From NCBI RefSeq assembly GCF_000372725.1, contig NW_005201165.1, forward strand, positions 185,818 to 249,817: 64,000 nucleotides of DNA, in the 5' to 3' direction. A model generated the notes under the pieces. That model worked only from the letters and a program-made list of their open reading frames with translations. It was not told the DNA's origin and searched no databases. Every line of letters begins with the position of its first letter. Positions within the stretch are counted from its first letter, which is position 1. This document shows positions 1 through 9,939 of the stretch, one piece after another. The DNA is from Emiliania huxleyi CCMP1516 (Eukaryota > Haptophyta > Isochrysidales > Noelaerhabdaceae). The position numbers and the translations under genes were made by a program.

Positions 1-1876
1 TAGCAGCGGCGACGGACACAGCCGCGTCAGTAGGCGACAAACAGATGTCGCGTGAGACGGCTGGTTCGAGGCCGGGCGGCGGCACGGCGGATGGCGGCGC
101 GAGCGGAGGAGCAGGCGACGACGGCGGCGACGAGGTCGTACGCGCCGAGGTAGATCCGAGAGCGGCGTCGCGCACGCCGTCGAGAGTAGCAGCGGCGACG
201 GACACAGCCGCGTCAGTAGGCGACACACAAAGGTCGCGTGAGACGGCTGACTCGTCGGGCGGCGGCACGGCGGACGGCGCGAGCGGAGGAGCCGATGGCG
301 GGGAGCTCGAGCGGGAGCCGAGCGGAGCGGAGGCAGCGTCCGGCGCGCCGAGCGACTTCGCACACCCGCTGTAGTACTGGTCCCAGCATCGGTCCCTGTA
401 CGCGACCTCGGCTCGTGTCTTGCCGCGCATCAGCCGTGTGGATGCGCGAGTGAAGACGCCGTACGTCGCGTCAAGAGCCCACGCCTCTCGGTCCTCGCGC
501 ACCTCGCGGCATCTGCGGAAACCCCAGCGCTGCCAGAGCGCGACGCTGCCCAGTTCTGCGGCGATCAAGACCCGCCCACCGTCGGCAATCGCCTTGAGTT
601 CGGTCATCATCGCCTCGCCGATGCCCTGGCCCCGGAACTCGCGACGAGTCGCAAATGCCGGGCAGTAGAGGTAGTTGAGATGCCTATCAGAGCAGCTGAC
701 AAACCAGCATGCAGCGAGGAGTTCCCTCTGCTCGTTCAACGCGACGAGCATGCGGTAGCCGCGGCGGTACTTCAACACAGCACACAGCACAGTGGGCCAC
801 TCGTCGAAGCTCTCCTGCATAAGCTGCTCGACGTCACGGACCAGACGTACTGGCGCCTCCTTGCCGAGGATCTCGAAGGTTAAGGAGATGCTCGCCTCCT
901 TGCCAGCAGAGTCGGCGTTGAAGGTGCCGCCTGCCTTGCCAGCGGCTGCTGCCTCGGCCGCGACATCATCCGTAATCGGAGAGACGAGCGAGGCGTCGGG
1001 AGGCGTGCCGGATGCCGGACCGACAGGCGCCAAAAAATCCGAATCGCTCCCTGCCCTGCCCCCTGCCCTGCAGGCTCCATTCCCCGGCGAGGGGGAGGCG
1101 TACGTAGAGTTGACAGTAGCAGCGGTCTCAGCTGCGACACTAGCCCCAGAGGGCGGGTCGCGTGAGACGGCGGACTGGAAGCTGTGCGGCGGCTCGACTG
1201 ACGGCTCGACAGTCAGCGAAGCAGGGGAGCTCGGTCGCGTAGGCGCTGGTGATCGAATGATGTCGAGATAGTTGCGTGCACCGGGCGCGCCTGACTGCGG
1301 TAGCGGCACTGGTGCTGGTGGCTGTCCTGCGGCGGCCAGCAGAGGCGATGGTGGAGGTGATACACCGAGGTTCTGGGCAGGTTCCCGCGCGCCCAAAGCC
1401 TCGTCGGGTGTTCGCCCAAGTTCTGTTGATTCGTATCGTTGCTGCGTGATGCTCGCGTCCCGCTGCGAGTTCACTGCAATGGAATTGCTCGCTGCCACGG
1501 ACAATCCAATCCCTTTCGGGTCTGTTGGGGCTTCCGTCGGAAAAGAGCTCGCCGGCAGCTCGGCAGAAAGCATCTCAGCTGGCATAGCCCCCTCCCCAAC
1601 GGAGCCAGGCGGCGATGACTTGTCAAGTACATCGATGCCGCCCTTGGGCTCGGTGTTGCCACCAAGCCTGCCCAACGTGGTGTCGTGGGGATTGGAGTGG
1701 TCTGACCAGCAAGAAGACGGGTCGAGGCCCTCCGTAGGCTCGTGAGGCGTCCCTCGTCCCTCTTCAATAGAGGGATAGGCATCTGGACCCAACGGTTGGT
1801 GCCCAGCAGGTGTGAGTGGTGAGCCGCGTGCGCGGCTCTGCTGTACTGGTGATCGCGGGTGAGGCTGCAAAGCCAT
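1..1876 (-). CDS. GNAT-domain acetyltransferase ORF inside a dispersed element (partial)
   Basis: An uninterrupted minus-strand frame runs from an ATG at 1876 to the left edge (625 codons, no stop). The first ~330 residues are Pro/Ser/Ala-rich with no recognised domain; the start MALQPHPRS is shared with the copy at 36438. Residues ~335-460 form a GNAT fold: strands around CAVLKYRRGYRMLVALNE and LLAACWFVS, then the acetyl-CoA pyrophosphate-binding loop FRGQGIGEAMM (consensus R/Q-x-x-G-x-G/A), then a motif-B region with LWQRWGF, typical of small-molecule or N-terminal acetyltransferases. The C-terminal part is repetitive: a Thr/Ala/Val block (PTDAAVSVAA) occurs twice within 190 nt. GNAT family membership is confident; the substrate cannot be told. 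A GNAT domain in a repeated element is unusual. Confidence 0.75.
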   Translation of the reverse strand, partial: MALQPHPRSPVQQSRARGSPLTPAGHQPLGPDAYPSIEEGRGTPHEPTEGLDPSSCWSDHSNPHDTTLGRLGGNTEPKGGIDVLDKSSPPGSVGEGAMPAEMLSAELPASSFPTEAPTDPKGIGLSVAASNSIAVNSQRDASITQQRYESTELGRTPDEALGAREPAQNLGVSPPPSPLLAAAGQPPAPVPLPQSGAPGARNYLDIIRSPAPTRPSSPASLTVEPSVEPPHSFQSAVSRDPPSGASVAAETAATVNSTYASPSPGNGACRAGGRAGSDSDFLAPVGPASGTPPDASLVSPITDDVAAEAAAAGKAGGTFNADSAGKEASISLTFEILGKEAPVRLVRDVEQLMQESFDEWPTVLCAVLKYRRGYRMLVALNEQRELLAACWFVSCSDRHLNYLYCPAFATRREFRGQGIGEAMMTELKAIADGGRVLIAAELGSVALWQRWGFRRCREVREDREAWALDATYGVFTRASTRLMRGKTRAEVAYRDRCWDQYYSGCAKSLGAPDAASAPLGSRSSSPPSAPPLAPSAVPPPDESAVSRDLCVSPTDAAVSVAAATLDGVRDAALGSTSARTTSSPPSSPAPPLAPPSAVPPPGLEPAVSRDICLSPTDAAVSVAAA

Positions 1877-1930
1877 CCTCGATCCGGGTGCCGTCTCAGA
1901 CGACTGTAGATTGGTATAAGGTATAAGGAA

Positions 1931-1960
1931 CTCGTATCCGAGTGGTTAAAGGGAATGGCG
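1931..1960 (+). promoter_or_regulatory. tRNA-like box A motif in the GNAT element
   Basis: TCCGAGTGGTTAAAGGGA resembles the D-arm/box A of tRNA-Ser/Leu genes and fits the pol III box A consensus TRGYNNARNNG. It lies just upstream of, and antisense to, the GNAT ORF. The second copy near 36355-36390 has the matching stretch on the other strand. I found no convincing box B (GGTTCGANNCC) at the right distance, so a functional pol III promoter is only a possibility. Confidence 0.3.
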
Positions 1961-2272
1961 TGGTGTCACGCCGGGTTGTGTGTGTCACATGACACAAAGA
2001 GGTCGACTGTCTCGCGGCGCGGCGGCCCCACGAGAAGCAGTCAGAGACTATTACGTGCCAATATTTGGGCGCCTATTCGGCGCCCGACGGAGGTGCCAAT
2101 TAGGGATCTAGGTGGCGTGACGTGCCACTGCACAGGGTGTGGGAATATAGGGATATAGGTAGACTATTCATCACTGTGGGGGGGGAGAGTGTGATAATAG
2201 GGGTGCTGGGGTGGGGCTGGTGGAGGTGATTCTCCGGGTCAGTCTGAAGGTCATTCTCCACCACCTCCTGCG

Positions 2273-2405
2273 ACAGTGTGGGCCCCGAGTTTGAAAAGGG
2301 CGACGGACACGCTTGCGTCCTAGCCTCCAACAACGCCTCCCCGGCGCAGAGGGGCCCCGGAGGGATGCTCAACCGCTCCACGCCACGCCGCTTGCGGCGG
2401 TCCTA
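2273..2405 (+). repeat. Short dispersed repeat, copy 1 (5' of the ZNFX1-like gene)
   Basis: About 130 bp starting GTGGGCCCCGAGTTTGAAAA and ending in GCGGCGGTCCTATTCC is almost identical to 51249-51385. Its last ~40 bp occur again at 47948-47985. In two of three places it sits directly upstream of a coding region in the same orientation. Its 3' end (CTATTCCCAG) could serve as a splice acceptor for the helicase gene. Confidence 0.8.
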
Positions 2406-5400
2406 TTCCCAGCCAGCTCCGCAGAGCTGCTGCGTGAGTTTTGTCGCAGATTTGTGTCGCACACCCCTCTCGCCGTGTACACACGGCGTCCTGAGATGCT
2501 CCCTGCGCTGCGTGCCGCCTACGCCGCGCACATCACGGACCTAGACGCGTCCTCGGCGGAGGATGCCAAGCCGGTGCCGATCTCGCACACGCTGCTCGGC
2601 GTCGCCGGCGGCCTGCGCTCCAGCATAGCGGCCACAGGGTGGACCGAGGGGGACTTGCACTCCTCCGTGGTCCTGCTCTCGCGTCTGCCGCCGGGCGACG
2701 CCCTCTCCCGCCTCACGCTCCTCTCCTTCCTCGCGGTGCCTCAGTGGCGCGAGTTTGCCGCCCACTGCGCACGCAACTTGCAGGCGCAGCTGGGCCCCCT
2801 CTCAGACCGGCGCAAGGAGCTCCTCCTGGCGGCGTGGCTCTCGTTCGCCCTCGCCGTGCTGGCGGAGCCATCGCTGCGGGCCGCCGCCGACCTTCCCTTC
2901 CGGCACCTCGCAGAGGATGGCGAGGCCGTGCGCCGCACTCTCCCGTACGAGGCTTCGCAGACCGTCGCTCCGCTCGCGAGGCGACTCGTCTCTTCGATCA
3001 GCGCGCACGGGCCGCCCCGCTCCGGGGCGGCCTCGCCGCTGCCTCGCTCGGGCACCGCCTCGCCGCTGCCCGGCGCGGCGGCCAACGGCGCCGTCTCCCT
3101 CTCTGCCGCCGCCGCCGCCGCCAGCGACAGCGCCGCCCGCGGCGCGGCGCTGCCGTTACTGCCTCGGACCGAGGAGCTGCGATGGGGGGGCGCCGACCCT
3201 CCCCCGAACCGCACGGTCGGATCGTACGCGTCACGGGAGGAGTACATCCGCACCCACTTCTCGCTGCTGCGCGAGGACTTTGTGCGCCCGCTGCGCGACG
3301 CCATCGGCACCGTGCGGCGGGGCGAGGCGCTCCTGCGCGAGAGCGAGGCTGCACGAGGGCGTGAGGAAGCCTCTTCAACGTGCCTCGGTCTGAACAGGCT
3401 CCGCCGCGCGAGGTGAGGCTGCACAAGGGCGTGCGGATCGAGGGGACGCACATCGGAGAGCCGGGCGGTGTCCTCCACCGCCTCGTCCTCCCGACGGTCG
3501 GGCGCCGCCGCGGAGCCGGCGGCAAGCTTTCTAGTTTTGAGAGCGCGTTTGCACTCTCTTAGGCGGGCGCCGCCGAGGAGTCCGGCCTCATCAACGGCTC
3601 CCTCGTCGCTCTCTCGTCGGACGGGTGGGAGTCGTGCCGCTGCGCCGTCGTTGCCAAGCGCGGCGCTGCGCGGGGGCGCGGCGACCCAGCCGCGGAGAGT
3701 GACTCGAGTCACCGGGTCACCGACGTAGGCGCGAGGCTGCGCGGCAGCGGAACGACGGTTCGCTCTTCGTCGCATTCCAGCGCGACGGCGCCGGCGCCGA
3801 CGCGAATTCGCTCGGCGCCGCGGTCGAGGACGCGGCGTACGCGTGTGAGCTCGCCGTCGCGTCTAACGCCGTCTACGAGATGCTCGAGCCTGGCGCCTAC
3901 TGGGGCGCCTACCGGCCCGTGCTCGCCGCGCTGCAAGCGGCGGCGGCGGACACTTCGGGCGCTGCCTCCCGCCCGAGAAGCGCGCCTTGGCAACAAGAGG
4001 CGCCATCCACGCGGTGTGTGCTGTGAGCAGGCTTGCCCCTCGAGTCGGTGCTGCTGCGCGCCGAGGCGTGCGACGCGCCGCCAGACTTCGTCTCGCGCGG
4101 CGCGCGCAACTTCGACGTGCGGTGCGTGTTTCGCCCTCCGCTTCGTCCGGCAGGAGACCGCCAAAGATGGTGTGAACTTTACCGGGGCTGGTCTGCTCGT
4201 AGGCCGATCTTCAACGAGACGCCGCAGGAGGAGGGCATGCTCGTGGACGTGTGTTGTCCGTGGGAGCGAGCGAGCGGCGGCGGCGAGTTGGCCGGCACCT
4301 CCCTCGACGAGTTCCAGCTCCGCGCCACAAAGGCGCTGCTCTCGCACCGCTTCGGGCTCGTGCAAGGCCCTCCCGGCACCGGCAAGACTTTCGTCGGGCT
4401 GATGGTCGTCCGCACGCTGCTACGCAACGCGGCTCTATGGTCCGAAGAGGCCGCCGAGGCGCGCAGGGCTGCGCTGGCGGCGGCCGAGGCGGCGCCCGCG
4501 ACAGCCGCGGCGTCTGCTTCGCCCGCGGCCCCGGCGGCGGCTTCAGACGGCAGCGTGAGCGCTGCGCGTGAGAGCGCGGCGCTGCAGGTCGTGGGAGCGC
4601 GTGAGGCGGTGGCGGATGGGTCGGTTGACTGACTGATAATCCGGTTCATCACATGCAGGCGGTGGAGCGCATGAGGCGGCGCGCGGCGGCAGCGGCCGCG
4701 GCGGCGGGCGGCGGGGCGGACGCCGCTGCGGCGGCGGCGGCGGCGGATGAGGCCGCGGCGGGCGGTGGTGCGTCGCCGGCAGCCGCAAGCCGCAAGCGCG
4801 CCGTCGTCGACAGCGACGACGAGGAGGAGGAGAGTGGCGGTCGGGCGGCCAAGGCCGCGAGAAAGGAGCAGGACGGCGGCAGCTCCGGCCCCGCGGCCGG
4901 CGAGGGCGGCGGCGGCGCAGGCCCGCCGGCGCTTCATCGGGTGGAGAGCCGGATGCTGTCTCGCGAGGAGGAGGTGGAGGCGACGCGAGAGACGCTGCTC
5001 TCGCCAAAGGTGTCTGGCGCGCGGCCGGACGGCGTGCAGAGCTGGCTCCACCACCGCCTCGCCCGCCGCCGGTCTGCGGAGAGGAAGGCGAGGGCTGCGG
5101 TTGCCGACGAGGCGACCGCCGGCGCGGTCTCGGACGCCGCCTCGGTGAGCGACCTCTCCGAGGTGAACCTGAGCGACTATCCGGACGCCGAGGAGGGCGA
5201 GCTGCCCGACGAGGGCGAGGTGGCGCCGCCGTCGGTGGCGGAGAGCGCCGAGGGGCTGTGCGGCAGCGACTCTCCTCCGATACTCGTGCTTTGCCACACC
5301 AACCACGCGCTGGACCAGTTCCTCGAGGGCATCCTCGCCTTCGAGCCGCGCGTCGTCCGCGTGGGCGGCCGGTCGCAGTCGGAGGCGCTCAAGGAGCACA

Positions 5401-7888
5401 ACCTCGCCGAGCGGCTGCGCGTGCGCAAGGAGGAGCGGGCCGGCAGCCGCAAGACGCTGCTCGGCAACGTGCGCGCGCCTCGCCGAGGGGCCGCGCTGCG
5501 GCGGGGCGGTCCTCACACCGCTCGAGCTGTGGACAGGTGCACGCCCACCTCAAGGGGTCGCGCGAGCGCCTCTCCGCCGCCGCCAAGCAGAGCCACCGGA
5601 CCTGGGGGGGAGGCCTGCTCTCGGGGCTGCTCCTGCGCGGGCAGCGATCCTTCCGCGGCGCCCTCGCAGCCGCACGGCAGGCGCCTCTTTGTAGCGAGCG
5701 GCGCCTCCTCACCTCTTCTGATGCCGTGGCCAGGCGCCCTCGCCGCTGCACTCGAGCGGCTGCCCGAGGAGGGAATGGCTGCGTGGCTGGGCTTGCCGCC
5801 GGCCGGCGAGGCTTCCCTCGAGTCGGTCCTCGCCCAGCCGCAGATGGGGCCCGCCGCGACGGAGGCGTGCTGCGACGAGGCGGACCGCGCCGCCTACTCG
5901 GGGGGGGGGCCTGCCGCCGCGATGGAGTCGGTGCCGCTGGTCGACCGCTGGGCGCTCTACAACTCGCTGCGCGCCGGGGCGCAGACGCGCGCGCAGGCGG
6001 AGCTCGTCGCCGCGCTCGAGTCGTACCGGCTCGCCGCGGCGGCGGAGCAGGCGCTGGAGGAGGCGGAGGCGCTGGCGGTGCTGCGCGGCGCGGCGGTGGT
6101 CGGCATGACGACCACGGGCGCCGCAAAGTACCAGACGCTCGTGCGGCAGCTCGAGTGCCGCGTGATTGTCTTTGAGGAGGCGGCGGAGGTGCCGCGAGAG
6201 GCGCACGGGCCGCGCGTCGTCCGCACCTCGGCCGCACCTCGGCCGCACCTCTCGTCAGGTGCTCGAGGCGCACGTGCTCGCCTCGCTCGGGAAGTCGACC
6301 GCGCAGCTGCTCCTCATCGGCGACCACCAGCAGCTGCGCCCCTCCGCCGCCTGCCACGAGCTCGCGCTCCACTACGGCCTCACCGTCTCCCTCTTCGAGC
6401 GCGCGCTCAACAACAACGTGCCGTACGTGCGGCTGCGCACGCAGCGGCGGATGCGGCCGCAGATCTCGCGGCTGCTCTCGCCCATCTACCCGGAGCTGAT
6501 CGACCACCCGTCGACCTTCAACCGACCCGCCGTGGTCGGCCTCGCGCACCCCGCCTACTTCCTCACGCACCAGTCGCCGGAGAGGACGCAAGGCGACCTC
6601 ATCTCGCCCGAGAACCCGCACGAGGTCGAGGTGCTCTGCTGCCTCGCCGCGCTGCTCGTCGGCTCTGGCTACGCGCCCGCGAAGATCACCGTCCTCTCGG
6701 CGTACGTCGGCCAGCTCATCGCGCTGCGGGCGGGCTTCGCGGCGTGCGGCCTCGACGGGCTCGTCCTCTCGACCGTCGACGCGTACCAGGGCGAGGAGAA
6801 CGACATCGTCCTCCTCTCCCTCGTCCGCTCCAACTCGGACGGCCGGCCGAGCTTCACGGCGCGGCGACCGCCCTGTGAACGGCGCCTCTTCATGTGCCTG
6901 CGGGGTGGATAGGCCGGCTCGGCTTCACGGCGGTGGACAACCGCATCTGCGTCGCCCTCTCCCGCGCGCGGCTCGGCTTCTACTGCGCCTGCAACCTCGA
7001 GATGCTCACCGCAGGCTCGGCTTCCCTCTCCCGAGCTGTGGCGCCCTCTCCCGCAAGCTCCGAACGGTTCGCCCTCTCCCGCAGGCTCGGAGCTGTGGCG
7101 GCAGGTCGCGCGGCACGTGGCCGACGCCGGCGTCTCCGGTGCCCGCCCTCCCGCTCGCTGCCGGCCTTGCGAACAGGCGCCGCCCACAGATCTCTGCCGC
7201 GAACAGGCGCCGGCCTCCCGCTCGCCCTCGGCGACGTGTCCGCCATGCCGCCTCCTTCGCGGCTGGGCTCGGTCGAGTCGTCCGCCGCCGACGTCGCGCC
7301 GGAGCGGCTCGCGAGCGGCTCGGAGAGGATGCTGGCCGCGCCGACCCTCGGGCGCGGCGGCACGGGCGGGGCCGGCGAGTGGCGCGGCGCGTGGCGGCAG
7401 ACGCTGCAGCAGCTGGCCTCGCTCGCGTCGCGCTCGAGCCGCGCCGGCGCGGCGGCCGCGGAGCGCGAGCGGTGGCAGCCGCTCCGCGACGCGATCGAGG
7501 CTGCGCGCGGGCTGGAGAGCGTGCTCGAGGAGGCGGCCTGAGGAGGGCGCAGCTCGGCGTCCGCCACGCGCGCAGTGCCTACTCACCGCGCTTGCACGGA
7601 ACAGGCGGCCAAGGGGCCTCAGCTCGGCGTCGCCGGCGTGGCGGGCGCGGGGAGCGACACCGCGCCGAGCCCAACCACCGCCCGCATCCCAGGCTCGCGC
7701 GACCAGCTAGCGTATTAGACCATCGACTCGATTCGCGCCGAGCCCAGCTGCCCGCGTCCCCAGGCTCGCTCGGAGGCGCCGCCCCAGGCCGGGAGGCGGC
7801 TGCGGCGATCCCCTACGTGACGCAGATCGCGCGGGCGCAGAACTACGCGCAGGCGACCGAGCCGATGCGCGTCCCCGCCGACTATTGG

Positions 7889-7929
<41 letters not shown>

Positions 7930-8176
7930 CGGTGACAGCGGCGGCGGAGCGGGTCCATCGGTGCGGTCGCACACACCGCCTCCAGAGGAGGGGCAGTCGG
8001 CGGGCGGGGCCGAGGCCGCTGCCCTGGAGGAGGAGGTTGAGCTGCCTTTGCCTCCCGGCTGGCGCAAGGCAATGAGCCGCACGCACGGGAGGGAGTACCT
8101 CTACAACGAGTCCACCGGCCGCCGCGTCTGGCGCGTCCAGTCGATCGACGCCGCCGATTTCAGGCCCCAGGACTGA
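2313..8176 (+). CDS. ZNFX1-like SF1 helicase with C-terminal WW domain
   Basis: Multi-exon UPF1/ZNFX1-type superfamily 1 RNA helicase. The N-terminal region carries the ZNFX1-type signature EEYIRTHFSLLREDFVRPLR (3238-3297). Helicase motifs follow in order: Q-like DEFQLRATKALLS and Walker A GPPGTGKT (4369-4392), Ia region LVLCHTNHALDQFLEG (5285-5330), TTTGAAKY, motif II VFEEAAEV (Walker B with E for D), motif III GDHQQLRPS, RTQRRMRP, STVDAYQGEEND, and motif VI VALSRARLGF (6948-6980). The C terminus has a Gly tract from a (GGC)n repeat (7888-7935) and a WW domain (LPPGWRKA...REYLYNESTGRRVW). Inferred introns include 3348-3397, 3956-4030, about 5469-5537, 6842-6912 and 7015-7084, several GC-AG. 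The start is uncertain because the reading frame enters the upstream repeat. No NFX1 zinc fingers are seen. The WW fusion is unusual for this family. Confidence 0.85.
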
Positions 8177-9704
8177 GGCCAGAACAGGGCGGAGGAATCC
8201 GGGCGAGCAGAGAGAGGTGGAGAATGGAGAGTGCGACCAGGGGGCGGCAGTCTTGTGTGACACGGCGCACTGGACAGAGCAGAGAGAGAGAGAGGCGGTC
8301 TCTTCTCGCAGCTGCGAGACATGCTCCCCTGTCAACGTGGGCCCAGCAGGCGTTTGACCAAAATCAAAATTTCCCTACTAAGAAAGAAAGAACGAACAGA
8401 CACGAACCCAAGGGAGGGATGGAAGGACGGTACGCCGCCGCCACACAGGGATTTTAGGGGAGAAGTGTGTGTGAGTGTGTGTGATGGACTACGAGGAGTG
8501 GGGGTCAATCGGGAGGCAGGGGGTTCAACCAGGCGACGGAGGACCGTGGGCCATGTCGCGGGGACGGCCCGCCGGAGGCGGGCTCGATTGATCCGGATGG
8601 TCTCACGCCGGTGGGAGGCACCGAGGCGTCTTGGACGCTCAGCTCTACCTTAGCTCCTGAGGGGCGCGTGGTTCTAACCACGTAGTATGACTACAACCCA
8701 CCACAGACACCCTCCCTCTCCACACGTGTGCACACACCCTCACCCTCTCCCCTCTCCTGTCTCCTCTCTCTCTCTCTCTCCTCTCCTCTCCTTGTCTGTG
8801 CTGTCTGCCTGACTCAGGCACTAATTCTGCCGATGCGTGATTGTGTATGGGCTGCTCCGAGGGGGCCCTGTGCAATCCGACGGGTAGGGGGTCTGTGCCC
8901 GGGCGGTGTCCGGTGTGGAGTCCCCTTCTGATCCCGCCTGGGATGTTGGGTGTGAGGTTGTGGCGGCTTCGATCCCAAGGGGGGGAGCTGATCCCACTCA
9001 ATAACCAACTCTCAGGGGCAGTAGGTGGGCGAGCTTCAGGCACGCTCATCTCGATCGTCAAGGCGTCGCTACGCGCGGTCTTCCGCGGGGGGAGCTGCGT
9101 CGACGGGTGCGGGACCGCGGCGCAGCCAGTGCCGCGGCGAGGCCTCCGGCTGTTTGCGGCGGGCGGCTTGCTGCTCGCTGCATGGCGAAAAACTCGTCTC
9201 GCCACACGCCAAGGGCTTATGCTCTGGCGAGACGTGAGGCGCATGCGCCCAGGAGGGGAGGGGGCATGTGTAACGACGCTGCTAGAGATGCCTTTCGGGG
9301 CCCAGAGATAAAACTTCTGTGATGCCATGCGTGACCTAGTAGTGTCCCCAGCTATGGGCGTGTCCACGTTGGAGCCAGGTGTGGTGTGGGCGCGAGAATA
9401 GCTCCGCCGTTCATGGAGGCAACCGATGCGAGTCGACTGGTGTGTGTCGTCGTGGTTTCGTATCAAGAATACTCACTCACACTCACACAGGGGAGAAGTG
9501 TGGTGTTAGCCGTCGCCCACCCTCGGGCTTCTACCACTTCCTATCTCTCTCCGCAGTTTCTCACCAATTCTCGCAGCGACCTTCATGCCACCTCGCGTTC
9601 TTCCCACTCGTCGTTCTAGTTGAGGCTTGCCGCACGCGTTTCTTCATCCCGCCAGTCTCCGCTTTGGCGCACACAGTCAGAGAATACTGACAAATAGCGA
9701 TGCG
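8177..9704. other. Intergenic, no supported gene
   Basis: No open frame here has recognisable domains. It holds a (CT)n microsatellite (about 8764-8795), short GT-rich runs near 8466-8485, and a hairpin-like stretch at 8655-8685 (CGTGGTTCTAACCACG). I could not fold the latter into a complete tRNA. Confidence 0.5.
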
Positions 9705-9920
9705 CTGTGAATACATTGGGATATACTGGGGTATATTGCACCCCTGGAATATACTCCCATATTGCGCACTATTGCGCAATATACGGAGATATTGGAGGAA
9801 CATCTTCCAGCCGAATACTGGGATATATTGGAGTATATCTCGGCGCCGCCAAGCACCTCAATCCTTCCGCAATATATTGCAATATACAGCAGTATATCCC
9901 AATATATTCACAGCTTCGGT
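9705..9920. repeat. AT-rich island of repeated TATATTG/CAATATA motifs
   Basis: In otherwise GC-rich DNA this ~215 bp block repeats short palindromic units such as GGATATACTGG, GGTATATTGC, CAATATACGGAG, GGATATATTGGAG and GCAATATATTGCAATATAC, about a dozen in all. It ends 20 bp before the first ATG of the next gene, so a promoter or 5' regulatory role is plausible but unproven. Confidence 0.6.
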
Positions 9921-9939
9921 GGACGTGTCCTGGCACGCG

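Larger units (their letters stand above)
1..2273 (-). mobile_element. Dispersed element carrying a GNAT ORF, copy A (left end outside window)
   Basis: The stretch reading leftward from about 2273 reappears in inverted orientation from about 36035 to the assembly gap at 36839. The two copies share the terminal block (GGAGAATGACCT... and GGAGAATCACCTCCACC), the sequence around GATGAATAGTCTACC, the run around GTCCGAGTTCC/CGTATCCGAG, and the start of a long ORF whose protein begins MALQPHPRS in both. The right boundary is set near 2273, where similarity stops and a different short repeat begins. No terminal inverted repeat or target duplication could be defined because the other end is outside the window. 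Repetition and a shared ORF start are seen directly; mobility is inferred. Confidence 0.7.

Noticed and set aside
2741..3775. Long minus-strand open frame opposite the helicase gene
   Set aside because: Arg/Ala/Ser-rich shadow of the GC-rich coding strand; the plus strand carries conserved helicase sequence.
4179..5516. 445-codon minus-strand open frame
   Set aside because: Composition is typical of an antisense shadow, and it crosses an exon-intron boundary of the helicase without any domain.
8580..8690. Possible tRNA on the minus strand (hairpins, CGTGGTTAGAACCACG)
   Set aside because: I could not build a full cloverleaf with acceptor pairing and an anticodon loop.
8841..9311. 156-codon plus-strand ORF in the intergenic region
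   Set aside because: No domain, overlapped by an equally long minus-strand ORF, and codon use looks unconstrained.
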